Source: Pseudomonas sp. S31 (GTDB lineage: Bacteria; Pseudomonadota; Gammaproteobacteria; Pseudomonadales; Pseudomonadaceae). From it: 64,000 bases of DNA. Below the pieces are notes generated by a model. That model saw only the letters and a list, made by a program, of their open reading frames with translations, searched no databases and was not told where the DNA came from. Positions 56,697-64,000 of this stretch are shown in pieces. The first letter of the stretch is position 1; each line of letters opens with the position of its first letter. The position numbers and the translations under genes are program-made. The stretch lies in contig NZ_JACVVE010000012.1 of the NCBI RefSeq assembly GCF_016648105.1, positions 88,699-152,698 of the forward strand, in the 5' to 3' direction.

Positions 56697-57725
56697 ATGC
56701 GCGCCGACTATTCGTTCCTCGAGCCCCTCAAGCCGCCACCGGATGCCGTCTCGCCACTGCGCATCGGCATCGTGCCGAGCCCGGACTTCACCCTGATGTC
56801 GCTGGGCTGCTTCATCGATTTCCTGCGCCTGTCGGCCGATGAGCGCGATTTCAGCCGACCAATCTATTGCGCCTGGGACGTGCTGTCCCACGACGACCAA
56901 CCGATCATCTCCAGTTCCGGCGTGCCGTTGCTGCCCACCCGGCAGTTCGGCGACCCACGCGACTACGACTACATCGTCGTGCACGGCGGCGTATTGCAAA
57001 GCCGCCTGGCCTTCCCCGAGGCGATGTACCATTTCATTCGTGCTGCCGCGAAGGCCCGCGTGCCCTTGGTCGGGCTGTGCACCGGCACGTTCATCCTCGC
57101 CGAACTGGGCCTGCTACAGGGCCGTCACTGCGCGGTGCAGTTCGCCATGGAGGCGGCGATGAAGCGCGTGCACCCAGAAGTGATCACCGTGACCGACGTG
57201 CCCATCGTCACCGACGGCGAGTTCATCACCTGCCCCGGCGGCCTGGCCTCGATCAACCTGGCCATGCACCTGGTGGCCGAGCACTGCGGCAAGTCGCGCG
57301 CCGACAAGACCTTGCACTACATCCTGTCCGACCGCGGTTTCGATGAGATGCAGGCCATGCGCGAGGACCCGGCCACGGCTTTGCGGTTGCTGGATTCACG
57401 GGTGGCTAACGCAGTCGGGCTGATGCGCGAGCGGTTGATCGAAACCAGCACCATTGCCGTGATCGCCCAGCGGGTCGGTACCACGGAGCGCGAGTTGATC
57501 CGTTTGTTCAAGAAGCACCTGGGCACCACGCCGGCCAGCTATTGGCGGCACCTGCGGCTGAAGGCGGCGCACTGGATGGTGCTCAACAGCAGCCGCTCGA
57601 TCACCCAGATCGCCTATGAGTGCGGGTTCACCGACAGCTCGCACATGATCTACTGGTTCAAGCGCGAGTTTGGTGTGACGCCGGCGAAGCTGCGCAATGT
57701 GCATATTCAGATCGGGGCGTTGTGA
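56697..57725 (+). CDS. GlxA-type AraC-family activator
   Basis: 342 aa. N-terminal DJ-1/glutamine-amidotransferase-like sensor domain (about 20-195; VGLCTGTFILAELGLLQGR near the usual catalytic-cysteine elbow), C-terminal AraC helix-turn-helix pair (about 240-340; SITQIAYECGFTDSSHMIYWFKREFG). Likely activates the divergent transporter and enzyme operon in response to its substrate. Confidence 0.88.
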   Translation: MRADYSFLEPLKPPPDAVSPLRIGIVPSPDFTLMSLGCFIDFLRLSADERDFSRPIYCAWDVLSHDDQPIISSSGVPLLPTRQFGDPRDYDYIVVHGGVLQSRLAFPEAMYHFIRAAAKARVPLVGLCTGTFILAELGLLQGRHCAVQFAMEAAMKRVHPEVITVTDVPIVTDGEFITCPGGLASINLAMHLVAEHCGKSRADKTLHYILSDRGFDEMQAMREDPATALRLLDSRVANAVGLMRERLIETSTIAVIAQRVGTTERELIRLFKKHLGTTPASYWRHLRLKAAHWMVLNSSRSITQIAYECGFTDSSHMIYWFKREFGVTPAKLRNVHIQIGAL

Positions 57726-57742
57726 TGCCTGTGGCGGCCCTT

Positions 57743-57803
57743 TCGCGGGTAAACCCGCTCCTACAAGAGTCTCGCCCCCCTGTAGGAGCGGGTTTACCCG
57801 CGA
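57743..57803. repeat. REP-type inverted pair
   Basis: A 23-bp perfect inverted repeat, 57743-57765 against 57781-57803, of the GCGGGTTTACCCGCGA type, right after the activator gene. Confidence 0.9.
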
Positions 57804-57845
57804 ATAGGCCAGCCCAGGCAACAAAATGTCCGAAACATAAACGCA

Positions 57846-57875
57846 AAAAGGGCGATCCTCGCGGATCGCCCTTTT
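57846..57875 (-). terminator. terminator of the downstream tRNA-Val
   Basis: AAAAGGGCGATC (57846-57857) pairs with GATCGCCCTTTT (57864-57875); on the minus strand a T-run follows. Confidence 0.88.
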
Positions 57876-57884
57876 CGTCGTATT

Positions 57885-57961
57885 TGGTAGGCACAATTGG
57901 ACTCGAACCAACGACCCCCACCATGTCAAGGTGGTGCTCTAACCAACTGAGCTATGTGCCT
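57885..57961 (-). tRNA. tRNA-Val(GAC)
   Basis: 77 nt with encoded CCA: acceptor AGGCACA/TGTGCCT, anticodon arm CCACC-TTGACAT-GGTGG (anticodon GAC), T-arm GTTGG-TTCGAGT-CCAAT. Identical in sequence to the copy at 58088. Confidence 0.97.
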
Positions 57962-58048
57962 GTCGTGTGGTGCGCATATTAGTGACCGAACGGCACCCTG
58001 TAAAGCTTTTTTTTCAAAAAAATCAAAAACTTTCAGCCGCCCAAAGCA

Positions 58049-58078
58049 AAAAGGGCGACCCTTGCGGATCGCCCCTTT
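58049..58078 (-). terminator. terminator between the two tRNA-Val genes
   Basis: Imperfect GGGGCGATCC / GGTCGCCC hairpin with a T-run on the minus strand, a diverged copy of the terminator at 57846. Confidence 0.75.
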
Positions 58079-58087
58079 CGTCGAATT

Positions 58088-58164
58088 TGGTAGGCACAAT
58101 TGGACTCGAACCAACGACCCCCACCATGTCAAGGTGGTGCTCTAACCAACTGAGCTATGTGCCT
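58088..58164 (-). tRNA. tRNA-Val(GAC), second copy
   Basis: Same 77-nt cloverleaf and GAC anticodon as the gene at 57885; tRNA plus terminator form a tandem duplication with a period of 203 bp. Confidence 0.97.
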
Positions 58165-58364
58165 TCGATGTGGGCGCATTCTACGCGTTCCAAAACCGGT
58201 GTCAACCCTTTTTTTCACGCTAAGCTACTGAATCTTAAAACCTTTATAGAGAAGGCCTGCTCCACCCCCAGTAAAGGATTTTCAACGGACGACTAGCGGG
58301 TGTTTATTATTATTGATAGCATCGGTACATTCGTTAAAAATATAAAACACGAGGTTACTCGAGC

Positions 58365-59648
58365 ATGTCCAATACCCCCTACCCACAGTCCTACTACGCC
58401 GCCTCGGCAAACCCGGTGCCGCCACGTCCGGCGCTGCAGGGTGAGGTGGAGACCGATGTGTGCATCATCGGCGCCGGCTACACCGGCCTGTCCAGCGCGC
58501 TGTTCCTGCTGGAAAACGGCTTCAAGGTGAGCATCGTCGAAGCCGCCAAGGTCGGTTTCGGCGCCTCGGGCCGCAACGGCGGCCAGATCGTCAACAGCTA
58601 CAGCCGCGACATCGACGTGATCGAGCGTACCGTCGGCCCTAAAGAAGCACAGCTGCTGGGCAAGATGGCCTTCGAAGGCGGCCGCATCATTCGTGAGCGC
58701 GTGGCCAAGTACAACATCCAGTGCGACCTGAAGGACGGCGGCGTGTTCGCGGCCCTGACCAGCAAGCAGATGGGCCATCTGGAATCACAGAAACGCCTGT
58801 GGGAACGCTTCGGCCACACCCAGCTGGAGCTGATGGACCAGAAGCGCATCCGTGAAGTGGTGGCCTGCGACAGCTATGTCGGCGGCATGCTGGACATGAG
58901 CGGCGGCCACATCCACCCGCTGAACCTGGCCCTGGGCGAAGCCGCTGCGGTCGAGTCGCTGGGTGGCATCATCTATGAGCAGACCCCGGCCGTGCGCATC
59001 GAGCGTGGCGCCAACCCGGTGGTGCATACCCCGCAGGGCAAGGTGAAGGCCAAGTTCATCATCGTCGCCGGCAACGCCTACCTGGGCAACCTGGTACCAG
59101 AGCTGGCCGCCAAGTCGATGCCTTGCGGCACCCAGGTGATCACTACCGAGCCGCTGGGCGAGGACCTGGCGCGTACCCTGCTGCCGCAGGACTACTGCGT
59201 CGAGGACTGCAACTACCTGCTCGACTACTACCGCCTGACCGGCGACAAGCGCCTGATCTTCGGGGGTGGCGTGGTCTACGGCGCGCGCGACCCGGCCAAC
59301 ATCGAGGCGATCATCCGTCCGAAGATGCTCAAGGCCTTCCCGCAGCTCAAAGATGTGAAGATCGACTTCGCCTGGACCGGCAACTTCCTGCTGACCCTGT
59401 CGCGCCTGCCGCAGGTAGGGCGTATCGGCGACAACATCTACTACTCCCAGGGCTGCTCGGGCCATGGCGTGACCTATACCCACCTGGCAGGCAAGGTGCT
59501 GGCCGAGGCCCTGCGCGGCCAGGCCGAGCGCTTCGACGCGTTCGCCGGGCTGCCGCACTACCCGTTCCCGGGTGGGCAGATGTTCCGCGTGCCGTTCAGC
59601 GCGATCGGTGCCTGGTATTACAGCCTGCGGGACCGTCTGGGTTTCTGA
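58365..59648 (+). CDS. puuB: gamma-glutamylputrescine oxidase-like FAD oxidoreductase
   Basis: 427 aa DAO-type flavoenzyme. N-terminal dinucleotide motif VCIIGAGYTGLSSALFLLE, then GFGASGRNGGQIV, and near the end YYSQGCSGHGVTYTHLAGKV. These match PuuB, which oxidises gamma-glutamylputrescine during putrescine breakdown. A GAGG lies before the ATG. Other amine substrates remain possible. Confidence 0.87.
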   Translation: MSNTPYPQSYYAASANPVPPRPALQGEVETDVCIIGAGYTGLSSALFLLENGFKVSIVEAAKVGFGASGRNGGQIVNSYSRDIDVIERTVGPKEAQLLGKMAFEGGRIIRERVAKYNIQCDLKDGGVFAALTSKQMGHLESQKRLWERFGHTQLELMDQKRIREVVACDSYVGGMLDMSGGHIHPLNLALGEAAAVESLGGIIYEQTPAVRIERGANPVVHTPQGKVKAKFIIVAGNAYLGNLVPELAAKSMPCGTQVITTEPLGEDLARTLLPQDYCVEDCNYLLDYYRLTGDKRLIFGGGVVYGARDPANIEAIIRPKMLKAFPQLKDVKIDFAWTGNFLLTLSRLPQVGRIGDNIYYSQGCSGHGVTYTHLAGKVLAEALRGQAERFDAFAGLPHYPFPGGQMFRVPFSAIGAWYYSLRDRLGF

Positions 59649-59712
59649 TCGACACCCTGGTATGGCTGCAAACAACTGGGGCCGCTGCGCGGCCCCCGCG
59701 GGATGGCCGTGA

Positions 59713-60375
59713 TTACTTGTCGAGGCTGCTGACGGCCTGCTTCGCGGCAATCTCCTGCCCCGAGCGGGCAAGCTCGTCGGCAGCCTGCAGCCAGCGCTGG
59801 CGGTCCACCTGGGCCGGCAGCTGGCGCGGCGGCTGGATCAGCACCGCCCAACTGCCCTCCTCCTTCCAGGCCGATTCGAACTCGTCGAACGCCATCATCT
59901 GCCGCCGATGCATGCCCGAACGCAGCAGCACCCGGCCCTTGTAACGGTCGAAGCCGATCAGCACCGCGTACCGCGGCTCGCTCCACCACGCCGAACCTTC
60001 CTCATAGCGCAGCAGCACCGGGTTGCCGGCGGCCACCTGGACCAGCAAGGCCTCCAGGTGTTTGTCCAGCGGGTACACCACCATGCCGTATTCACGCGCC
60101 ACACGCGGGATGCCGGCATCCAGCTTTTCGGCGTCCTGTGGCAGGCCCAGTGGCTTGTCGAGCAGGCCCGGGGTAATCGGTGCGCCCTGCTGCGACAGCA
60201 CCGCGGCCAGGGCCATGGCGCCGCTGTGGTTGGCGTTGCCCCGGTAGAACGGCACGCTGCTGATCTCGACCTTCTGCGCCACGCCCTTGGCCGGTGCCGG
60301 GGGCTTGCCGGCGCAACCGGCCAGGGTAGCGGCCAACAGGCAGGCCGCCAGGGTCTTGAAGACATGTTGCTGCAT
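59713..60375 (-). CDS. C39-peptidase-like lipoprotein lacking the catalytic Cys
   Basis: 220 aa. Lipobox LAGC near residue 21 and a C39-type fold: VPFYRGNANHSGAMALAAVL stands where active members have a Cys in the first helix (here no Cys), while the later GNPVLLRYEEG and RYAVLIGFDRYKGRVLL strands are kept. Probably a non-catalytic or altered relative. Start is ATG 60375. Confidence 0.72.
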   Translation of the reverse strand: MQQHVFKTLAACLLAATLAGCAGKPPAPAKGVAQKVEISSVPFYRGNANHSGAMALAAVLSQQGAPITPGLLDKPLGLPQDAEKLDAGIPRVAREYGMVVYPLDKHLEALLVQVAAGNPVLLRYEEGSAWWSEPRYAVLIGFDRYKGRVLLRSGMHRRQMMAFDEFESAWKEEGSWAVLIQPPRQLPAQVDRQRWLQAADELARSGQEIAAKQAVSSLDK

Positions 60376-60585
60376 GGATACTCGCTTCGCTCCTTCGCCA
60401 GGCATCCGGCCCGGCCCACGGCCCGATCATACGGCTGGATGCCTGCGCGGGTATAGTGCGCTGGCCGCTAGGAACCAAATGGCCCAAGCAATAGACCTTC
60501 GGTCAATGGAACGTCACAGGGGGCGAGCTAAACTTCTGGTGTGTCCGGATGGCCGCCTTGCACGGGCCGGGATAAGGAGGCACAC

Positions 60586-60765
60586 ATGAGCCTGACAATG
60601 GCAATCCTCATGCTGGTCGGCATGTGGCTGAGCGTCGCGGCCGCCATGCTCTGGGGCGTGCTGCGCATCGTACGGCGCCACTCGCAGCAGCATCACATGC
60701 CCCTGAAGCCTGCGGTCAAGCCGCAACCGGTACGCCGCGCGCGGCGTCATGCCGGGGCGCATTGA
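60586..60765 (+). CDS. small single-pass membrane protein
   Basis: 59 aa: one hydrophobic helix (about 5-27) and a basic, His/Arg-rich tail. The AAGGAGG site 7 nt before the ATG at 60586 supports translation. Function unknown. Confidence 0.65.
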   Translation: MSLTMAILMLVGMWLSVAAAMLWGVLRIVRRHSQQHHMPLKPAVKPQPVRRARRHAGAH

Positions 60766-60786
60766 AACGCTGATTCCGTTAAAGCA

Positions 60787-60813
60787 GGAAGGGGCGCATG
60801 GCGCCCCCTTCCT
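60787..60813. terminator. bidirectional terminator between convergent genes
   Basis: AGGAAGGGGCGC pairs with GCGCCCCCTTCCT (one bulge) around a short ATG loop, lying between the 60586 gene and the converging terC. Confidence 0.75.
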
Positions 60814-60825
60814 CGTCGAGCTCCC

Positions 60826-61578
60826 TCAACCTTCAGCCGCTTCGCGCTTGAGCCGCGCCCGACGAGCCATGATGTTGAGGATCTCGATCAGCGTCGAGAA
60901 GGCCATCGCCGCATACACATAGCCTTTCGGTACATGGGCACCGAAACCTTCGGCGATCAGCGTCATGCCGATCATGATCAGGAAGCCCAAGGCCAGCATC
61001 ACCACGGTCGGGTTCTTGTTGATGAAGTCGGCCAGCGGGTCGGCCGCCACCATCATCACCACCACGGCACTGATCACGGCGATGATCATGATCGGCAGAT
61101 GCTCGGTCATGCCCACGGCGGTGATGATGCTGTCGACCGAGAAGACGATATCCAGCAGCAGGATCTGGAAGATCGCCGCGGCAAAGCCCAGGGTCACCGT
61201 GGACGAGACCTTGGCCTCTTCCTTGGCGCCATGCGGGTCGACGTTCTCGTGGATTTCCTTGGTCGCCTTCCACAGCAGGAACAGGCCACCGGCGATGAGG
61301 ATCACGTCCTTCCACGAGAAGGCATGGCCGAACACGTCGAACACCGGGTCGGTGAGCTGGACGATCCAGGCCACGGTGCTGAGCAGCGCCAGGCGCATGA
61401 CCAGGGCCATGCTGATACCCACGCGGCGCGCCTTGGAGCGGTATTGCTCCGGCAGCTTGTTGGTCAGAATGGAGATGAAGATCAGGTTGTCGATACCCAG
61501 CACGATTTCCATCGCCACCAGCGTGGCCAGGGCAACCCAGGCAGTGGGGCTAGCGGCGAGTTCCAGCAAATATTCCAT
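60826..61578 (-). CDS. TerC-family membrane protein
   Basis: 250 aa, seven or so hydrophobic segments. The conserved acidic motif [14 protein letters not shown] (here [15 protein letters not shown]) and the second copy [16 protein letters not shown] are both present. TerC/YoaE relatives are implicated in metal (manganese) export or tellurite resistance; the substrate here is unknown. Confidence 0.88.
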   Translation of the reverse strand: MEYLLELAASPTAWVALATLVAMEIVLGIDNLIFISILTNKLPEQYRSKARRVGISMALVMRLALLSTVAWIVQLTDPVFDVFGHAFSWKDVILIAGGLFLLWKATKEIHENVDPHGAKEEAKVSSTVTLGFAAAIFQILLLDIVFSVDSIITAVGMTEHLPIMIIAVISAVVVMMVAADPLADFINKNPTVVMLALGFLIMIGMTLIAEGFGAHVPKGYVYAAMAFSTLIEILNIMARRARLKREAAEG

Positions 61579-61603
61579 TGATCAATCCTGCAATCGGTCT
61601 GGG

Positions 61604-61843
61604 TCAGATGCCCTGGGTACGGGGTTCGGTTTCAGCAGCCTTGGGTTTCTCGCCTTCATGGCCGATAGCGTCGCCCAAGGCCTGCTGGGCCGCTTCGTTG
61701 GTCTTGTCGATGGCTTGCTTGGCCGATTCGGCGGCCTGGTCGAGCATCTGCTGGGCGGATTTCTCGGCCTGGTCGCAGCCAGCCAGGCTCAGCAGGGCCA
61801 GGGCCAGCACCAGGGGGGTGCCGATGGATTTTAGATGGAGCAT
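61604..61843 (-). CDS. small lipoprotein, Ala/Gln/Lys-rich
   Basis: 79 aa with lipobox LAGC near residue 23. The mature part is a heptad-like helix (about 28-60) with repeated QQ/AAESAK units, followed by a polar tail. No known function. It lies 25 bp downstream of nothing on its strand and just upstream of terC, so the two may be co-transcribed. Confidence 0.7.
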   Translation of the reverse strand: MLHLKSIGTPLVLALALLSLAGCDQAEKSAQQMLDQAAESAKQAIDKTNEAAQQALGDAIGHEGEKPKAAETEPRTQGI

Positions 61844-61977
61844 GGAGTCCTCGCTGATCGATAAACCGATGGCGCCCACCGGCGCCTGATGGGAGCCAAT
61901 TCTAGAGATGCGAATACATCAGTAAAATTCGTATTTTCAACGGTTATACTTCGGTTTTTACGAATCGGGATGGGCCG

Positions 61978-62871
61978 ATGCTCAATTATCGCCAGCTTCA
62001 CTACTTCTGGGCCGTGGCCAAGACCGGCAGCATCGTGCGCGCCAGCGAACAGCTGAACCTCACCCCGCAGACCATCAGCGGCCAGATCAGCCTGTTCGAG
62101 CACACCCACGGCCTGGAACTGTTCCAGCGGGTCGGTCGCCAGCTCGAACTGACCGAGACCGGCCGCCAGGCCCTGGCCTACGCCGAGCAGATGTTCCAGC
62201 TCGGTGCCGAGCTGGAGACCCTGCTGCGCGCAGGGCCACAGGAGCAGATCCTGTTCCGCGTGGGTGTAGCCGACGTGGTGCCCAAGTCCATCGTCTACCG
62301 CCTGCTGGCGCCGACCATGGAGCTGGACAACGTGCTGCGCATCAACTGCCGGGAAGACAAGCTCGAGCGACTGCTGGCGGACCTGGCGATCCAGCGCCTG
62401 GACCTGGTGATTTCCGACAGCCCGATGCCCAGCCACCTGGACATCAAGGGCTACAGCCAGAAGCTCGGCGAATGCGGTCTGAGCTTCTTCGCAACGCCAA
62501 CCCTGGCCCGCTGCCACGCCGGGCCCTTCCCCGCCTGCCTGCAGGATGCCCCGCTGCTGATCCCCGGCCAGGAGACCGTGGTCCGCAGCCGCCTGTTGCG
62601 CTGGCTGGGCGAGCAACAGGTGCAACCGCGCATCATCGGCGAGTTCGACGACAGTGCGCTGATGCAGGCCTTCGGCCAATCGGGCAGTGGCATCTTCGTG
62701 GCACCCAGCGTCATCGCCGAAGAAATCTGCCGCCAGTACGGGGTCGAGCTGATCGGGCAGACCGACGCGGTGCAGGAGTCGTTCTACGCCATCTCGGTGG
62801 AGCGCAAGGTCAAGCACCCGGGCATCGTGGCGATTACCGAAGGGGCAAGACGCGAGCTGTTCCATTGGTGA
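61978..62871 (+). CDS. nhaR: LysR-family activator, NhaR-like
   Basis: 297 aa. N-terminal helix-turn-helix with LNYRQLHYFWAVAKTGSIVRASEQLNLTPQTIS, then a LysR effector domain. The sequence fits NhaR, which activates genes on sodium or cation stress. It is divergent from the lipoprotein-terC pair; the 134-bp gap contains overlapping short palindromes (CGAAT 61911-61915 with ATTCG 61927-61931). Confidence 0.85.
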   Translation: MLNYRQLHYFWAVAKTGSIVRASEQLNLTPQTISGQISLFEHTHGLELFQRVGRQLELTETGRQALAYAEQMFQLGAELETLLRAGPQEQILFRVGVADVVPKSIVYRLLAPTMELDNVLRINCREDKLERLLADLAIQRLDLVISDSPMPSHLDIKGYSQKLGECGLSFFATPTLARCHAGPFPACLQDAPLLIPGQETVVRSRLLRWLGEQQVQPRIIGEFDDSALMQAFGQSGSGIFVAPSVIAEEICRQYGVELIGQTDAVQESFYAISVERKVKHPGIVAITEGARRELFHW

Positions 62872-63027
62872 TCGACCAGGTGGCTATAGCAAGGTCGCCC
62901 CCTTTTCCGTAATCGAGCTAGCGCGCGCGGCGGCCTTGTGCCGCGAAGGCCCACAACGCGGTCCCGATTGCCTTGAGCCACGGTATTTCCTACGCTAGTG
63001 GCCTTTTCCTAGCAAAGAGACAGGGCC

Positions 63028-63675
63028 ATGTCAGACCAAGAAACCGCAGGTGAAGGCCGCTTCAACAGCATCGAGGTGCGCATCCTCGGCTCGCTGATCG
63101 AGAAGCAGGCCACCAGCCCGGAAAGCTACCCCCTGACCCTCAACGCCCTGGTCCTGGCCTGCAACCAGAAGACCAGCCGCGAGCCGGTCATGAACCTGAC
63201 CCAGGGCCAGGTCGGCCAGGCCCTGCGTGCACTCGAAGGGCAGGAGATGACCCGCCTACAGATGGGCAGCCGTGCCGACCGCTGGGAACATCGGGTGGAC
63301 AAGGCCCTGGAGCTGGTGCCGGCGCAACTGGTGCTGATGGGCTTGATGTTCCTGCGCGGGCCGCAGACCCTCAGCGAACTGCTCAGCCGCAGCAACCGCC
63401 TGCACGCCTTCGACGACACCGAGCAGGTCCAGCACCAGCTCGAGCGCCTGGCCTCGCGCGGCCTGGCCCTGCACCTGCCGCGCCAGGCCGGGCAACGCGA
63501 AGACCGCTACACCCACGCCCTCGGCGACCCGGCAGAGATCGAGGCGATCCTTGCCGCACGCCAGCAGGAAGGTGGCGCCCGCAGCGGCGCGGGCAATGTG
63601 TCGGAAGAGCGGATCGAAGCCCTCGAGGCTCGGATCGCGGCGCTGGAGGCGCGCCTGGCCGAGCTCGAAGGCTGA
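63028..63675 (+). CDS. YceH family (DUF480) protein
   Basis: 215 aa, cytoplasmic, two winged-helix-like domains ([47 protein letters not shown] near the start) and a C-terminal coiled coil (about 190-215) of Glu/Ala/Leu repeats. Function unknown. Confidence 0.9.
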   Translation: MSDQETAGEGRFNSIEVRILGSLIEKQATSPESYPLTLNALVLACNQKTSREPVMNLTQGQVGQALRALEGQEMTRLQMGSRADRWEHRVDKALELVPAQLVLMGLMFLRGPQTLSELLSRSNRLHAFDDTEQVQHQLERLASRGLALHLPRQAGQREDRYTHALGDPAEIEAILAARQQEGGARSGAGNVSEERIEALEARIAALEARLAELEG

Positions 63676-63680
63676 GCCAG

Positions 63681-63869
63681 CTAGGGCTCCGGATCAGGGA
63701 AATTGCGGCAGCTCTTGCGTTCGGCCAGCTCCCGGTCGCTGGGGCGCTGGTCGACGAACACGGTACGGCCGTCGGCGTAGATCTCCAGGTAGCCCCAGTG
63801 CAGGTCCTGCTCCTGCTGCCCGGGTTTGGGTGGCACTAGCCACCAGGGTTCGCGGCTGATCAGGGTCAT
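63681..63869 (-). CDS. small conserved-looking hypothetical protein
   Basis: 62 aa, Trp-rich N-terminus (SREPWWLVPPKPGQQEQDLHWGYLEIY). Convergent with the yceH-type gene, 5 bp apart. No domain recognised. Confidence 0.55.
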   Translation of the reverse strand: MTLISREPWWLVPPKPGQQEQDLHWGYLEIYADGRTVFVDQRPSDRELAERKSCRNFPDPEP

Positions 63870-63947
63870 GAGGTCGGGTTCCTGAGGGTGTCTGCGGTAA
63901 GCATAGACAGCCTCGGGTTCTGCTTTGTTTGTACTGACCTCTTCGCG

Positions 63948-64000
63948 GGGGGGGGCCCCCCCCCCCCCGGGGGTGGGGGGGGGGGGGGGCGGGCGCGCGG
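63948..64000. other. G/C homopolymer tail, probable sequencing or assembly artefact
   Basis: Runs of up to 14 C and 13 G in the last ~50 bases have no counterpart elsewhere. The text before it, CTTCGCGGG, looks like the start of a REP element, so the tail is probably low-quality sequence at a contig end. Confidence 0.75.

Noticed and set aside
57620..58296. Short open frames containing TIGLEPTTPTMSRWCSNQLSYVP-like text
   Set aside because: These are translations of the two tRNA-Val genes, a familiar annotation artefact.

Overview
The window reads as a chromosome segment of a Pseudomonas of the P. putida group. Evidence: the order thrS-infC-rpmI-rplT-pheS-pheT-ihfA-MerR gene-tRNA-Pro, the rbs cluster, a PuuB-like oxidase, MvaT-type nucleoid proteins, and 23-bp inverted repeats of the Pseudomonas REP type. 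All calls come from reading the sequence; no search was run. The last ~50 bases are a G/C homopolymer run and are probably not genuine.

Layout. (1) 1-4475, minus strand: the two urea-amidolyase enzymes, allophanate hydrolase (atzF) followed by urea carboxylase (uca, cut by the window edge). (2) 5052-22430: the mating-pair-formation block of an integrative conjugative element (ICE) of the ICEclc/PFGI-1 type, in canonical order from the RAQPRD protein through TIGR03758/03745/03750/03746/03749/03752/03751, the TraC-like ATPase, TIGR03756/03755 and TraG-N, then DUF3742-, DUF3085- and ArdC-like genes, an MvaT paralogue and a MobH relaxase. The coupling protein, integrase and replication/partition genes are not in the window, so the element is decayed or runs on past the left edge. 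(3) 22772-32245: cargo between the relaxase and tRNA-Pro that looks like a defence island. It holds an AT-rich McrBC-like pair (coiled-coil McrB-type ATPase plus McrC-type nuclease) and, on the other strand, a two-gene helicase/nuclease operon. (4) 32246-32967: a scar with no intact gene, containing a tRNA-like 3' end, short tandem motifs and terminators. (5) 32968-40444: tRNA-Pro and the translation operon. (6) 40779-50675: small genes and the ribose operon rbsBACRKD (read right to left) with a LacI-type operator. (7) 50745-57725: an uncharacterised catabolic module (FAD oxidoreductase, proline-racemase-family enzyme, polar amino acid ABC transporter, divergent GlxA/AraC-type activator). (8) 57885-63869: two tRNA-Val genes, puuB, terC, nhaR, yceH and small envelope genes.

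The strongest leads are the two defence-like modules in region 3, a set of hairpins in the thrS leader of which one has a 5-bp stem and a 7-nt loop carrying UGU at the anticodon position (a possible tRNA-Thr mimic), and the hydroxyproline-like catabolic cluster whose racemase-family enzyme has an unusual residue next to its first catalytic cysteine.
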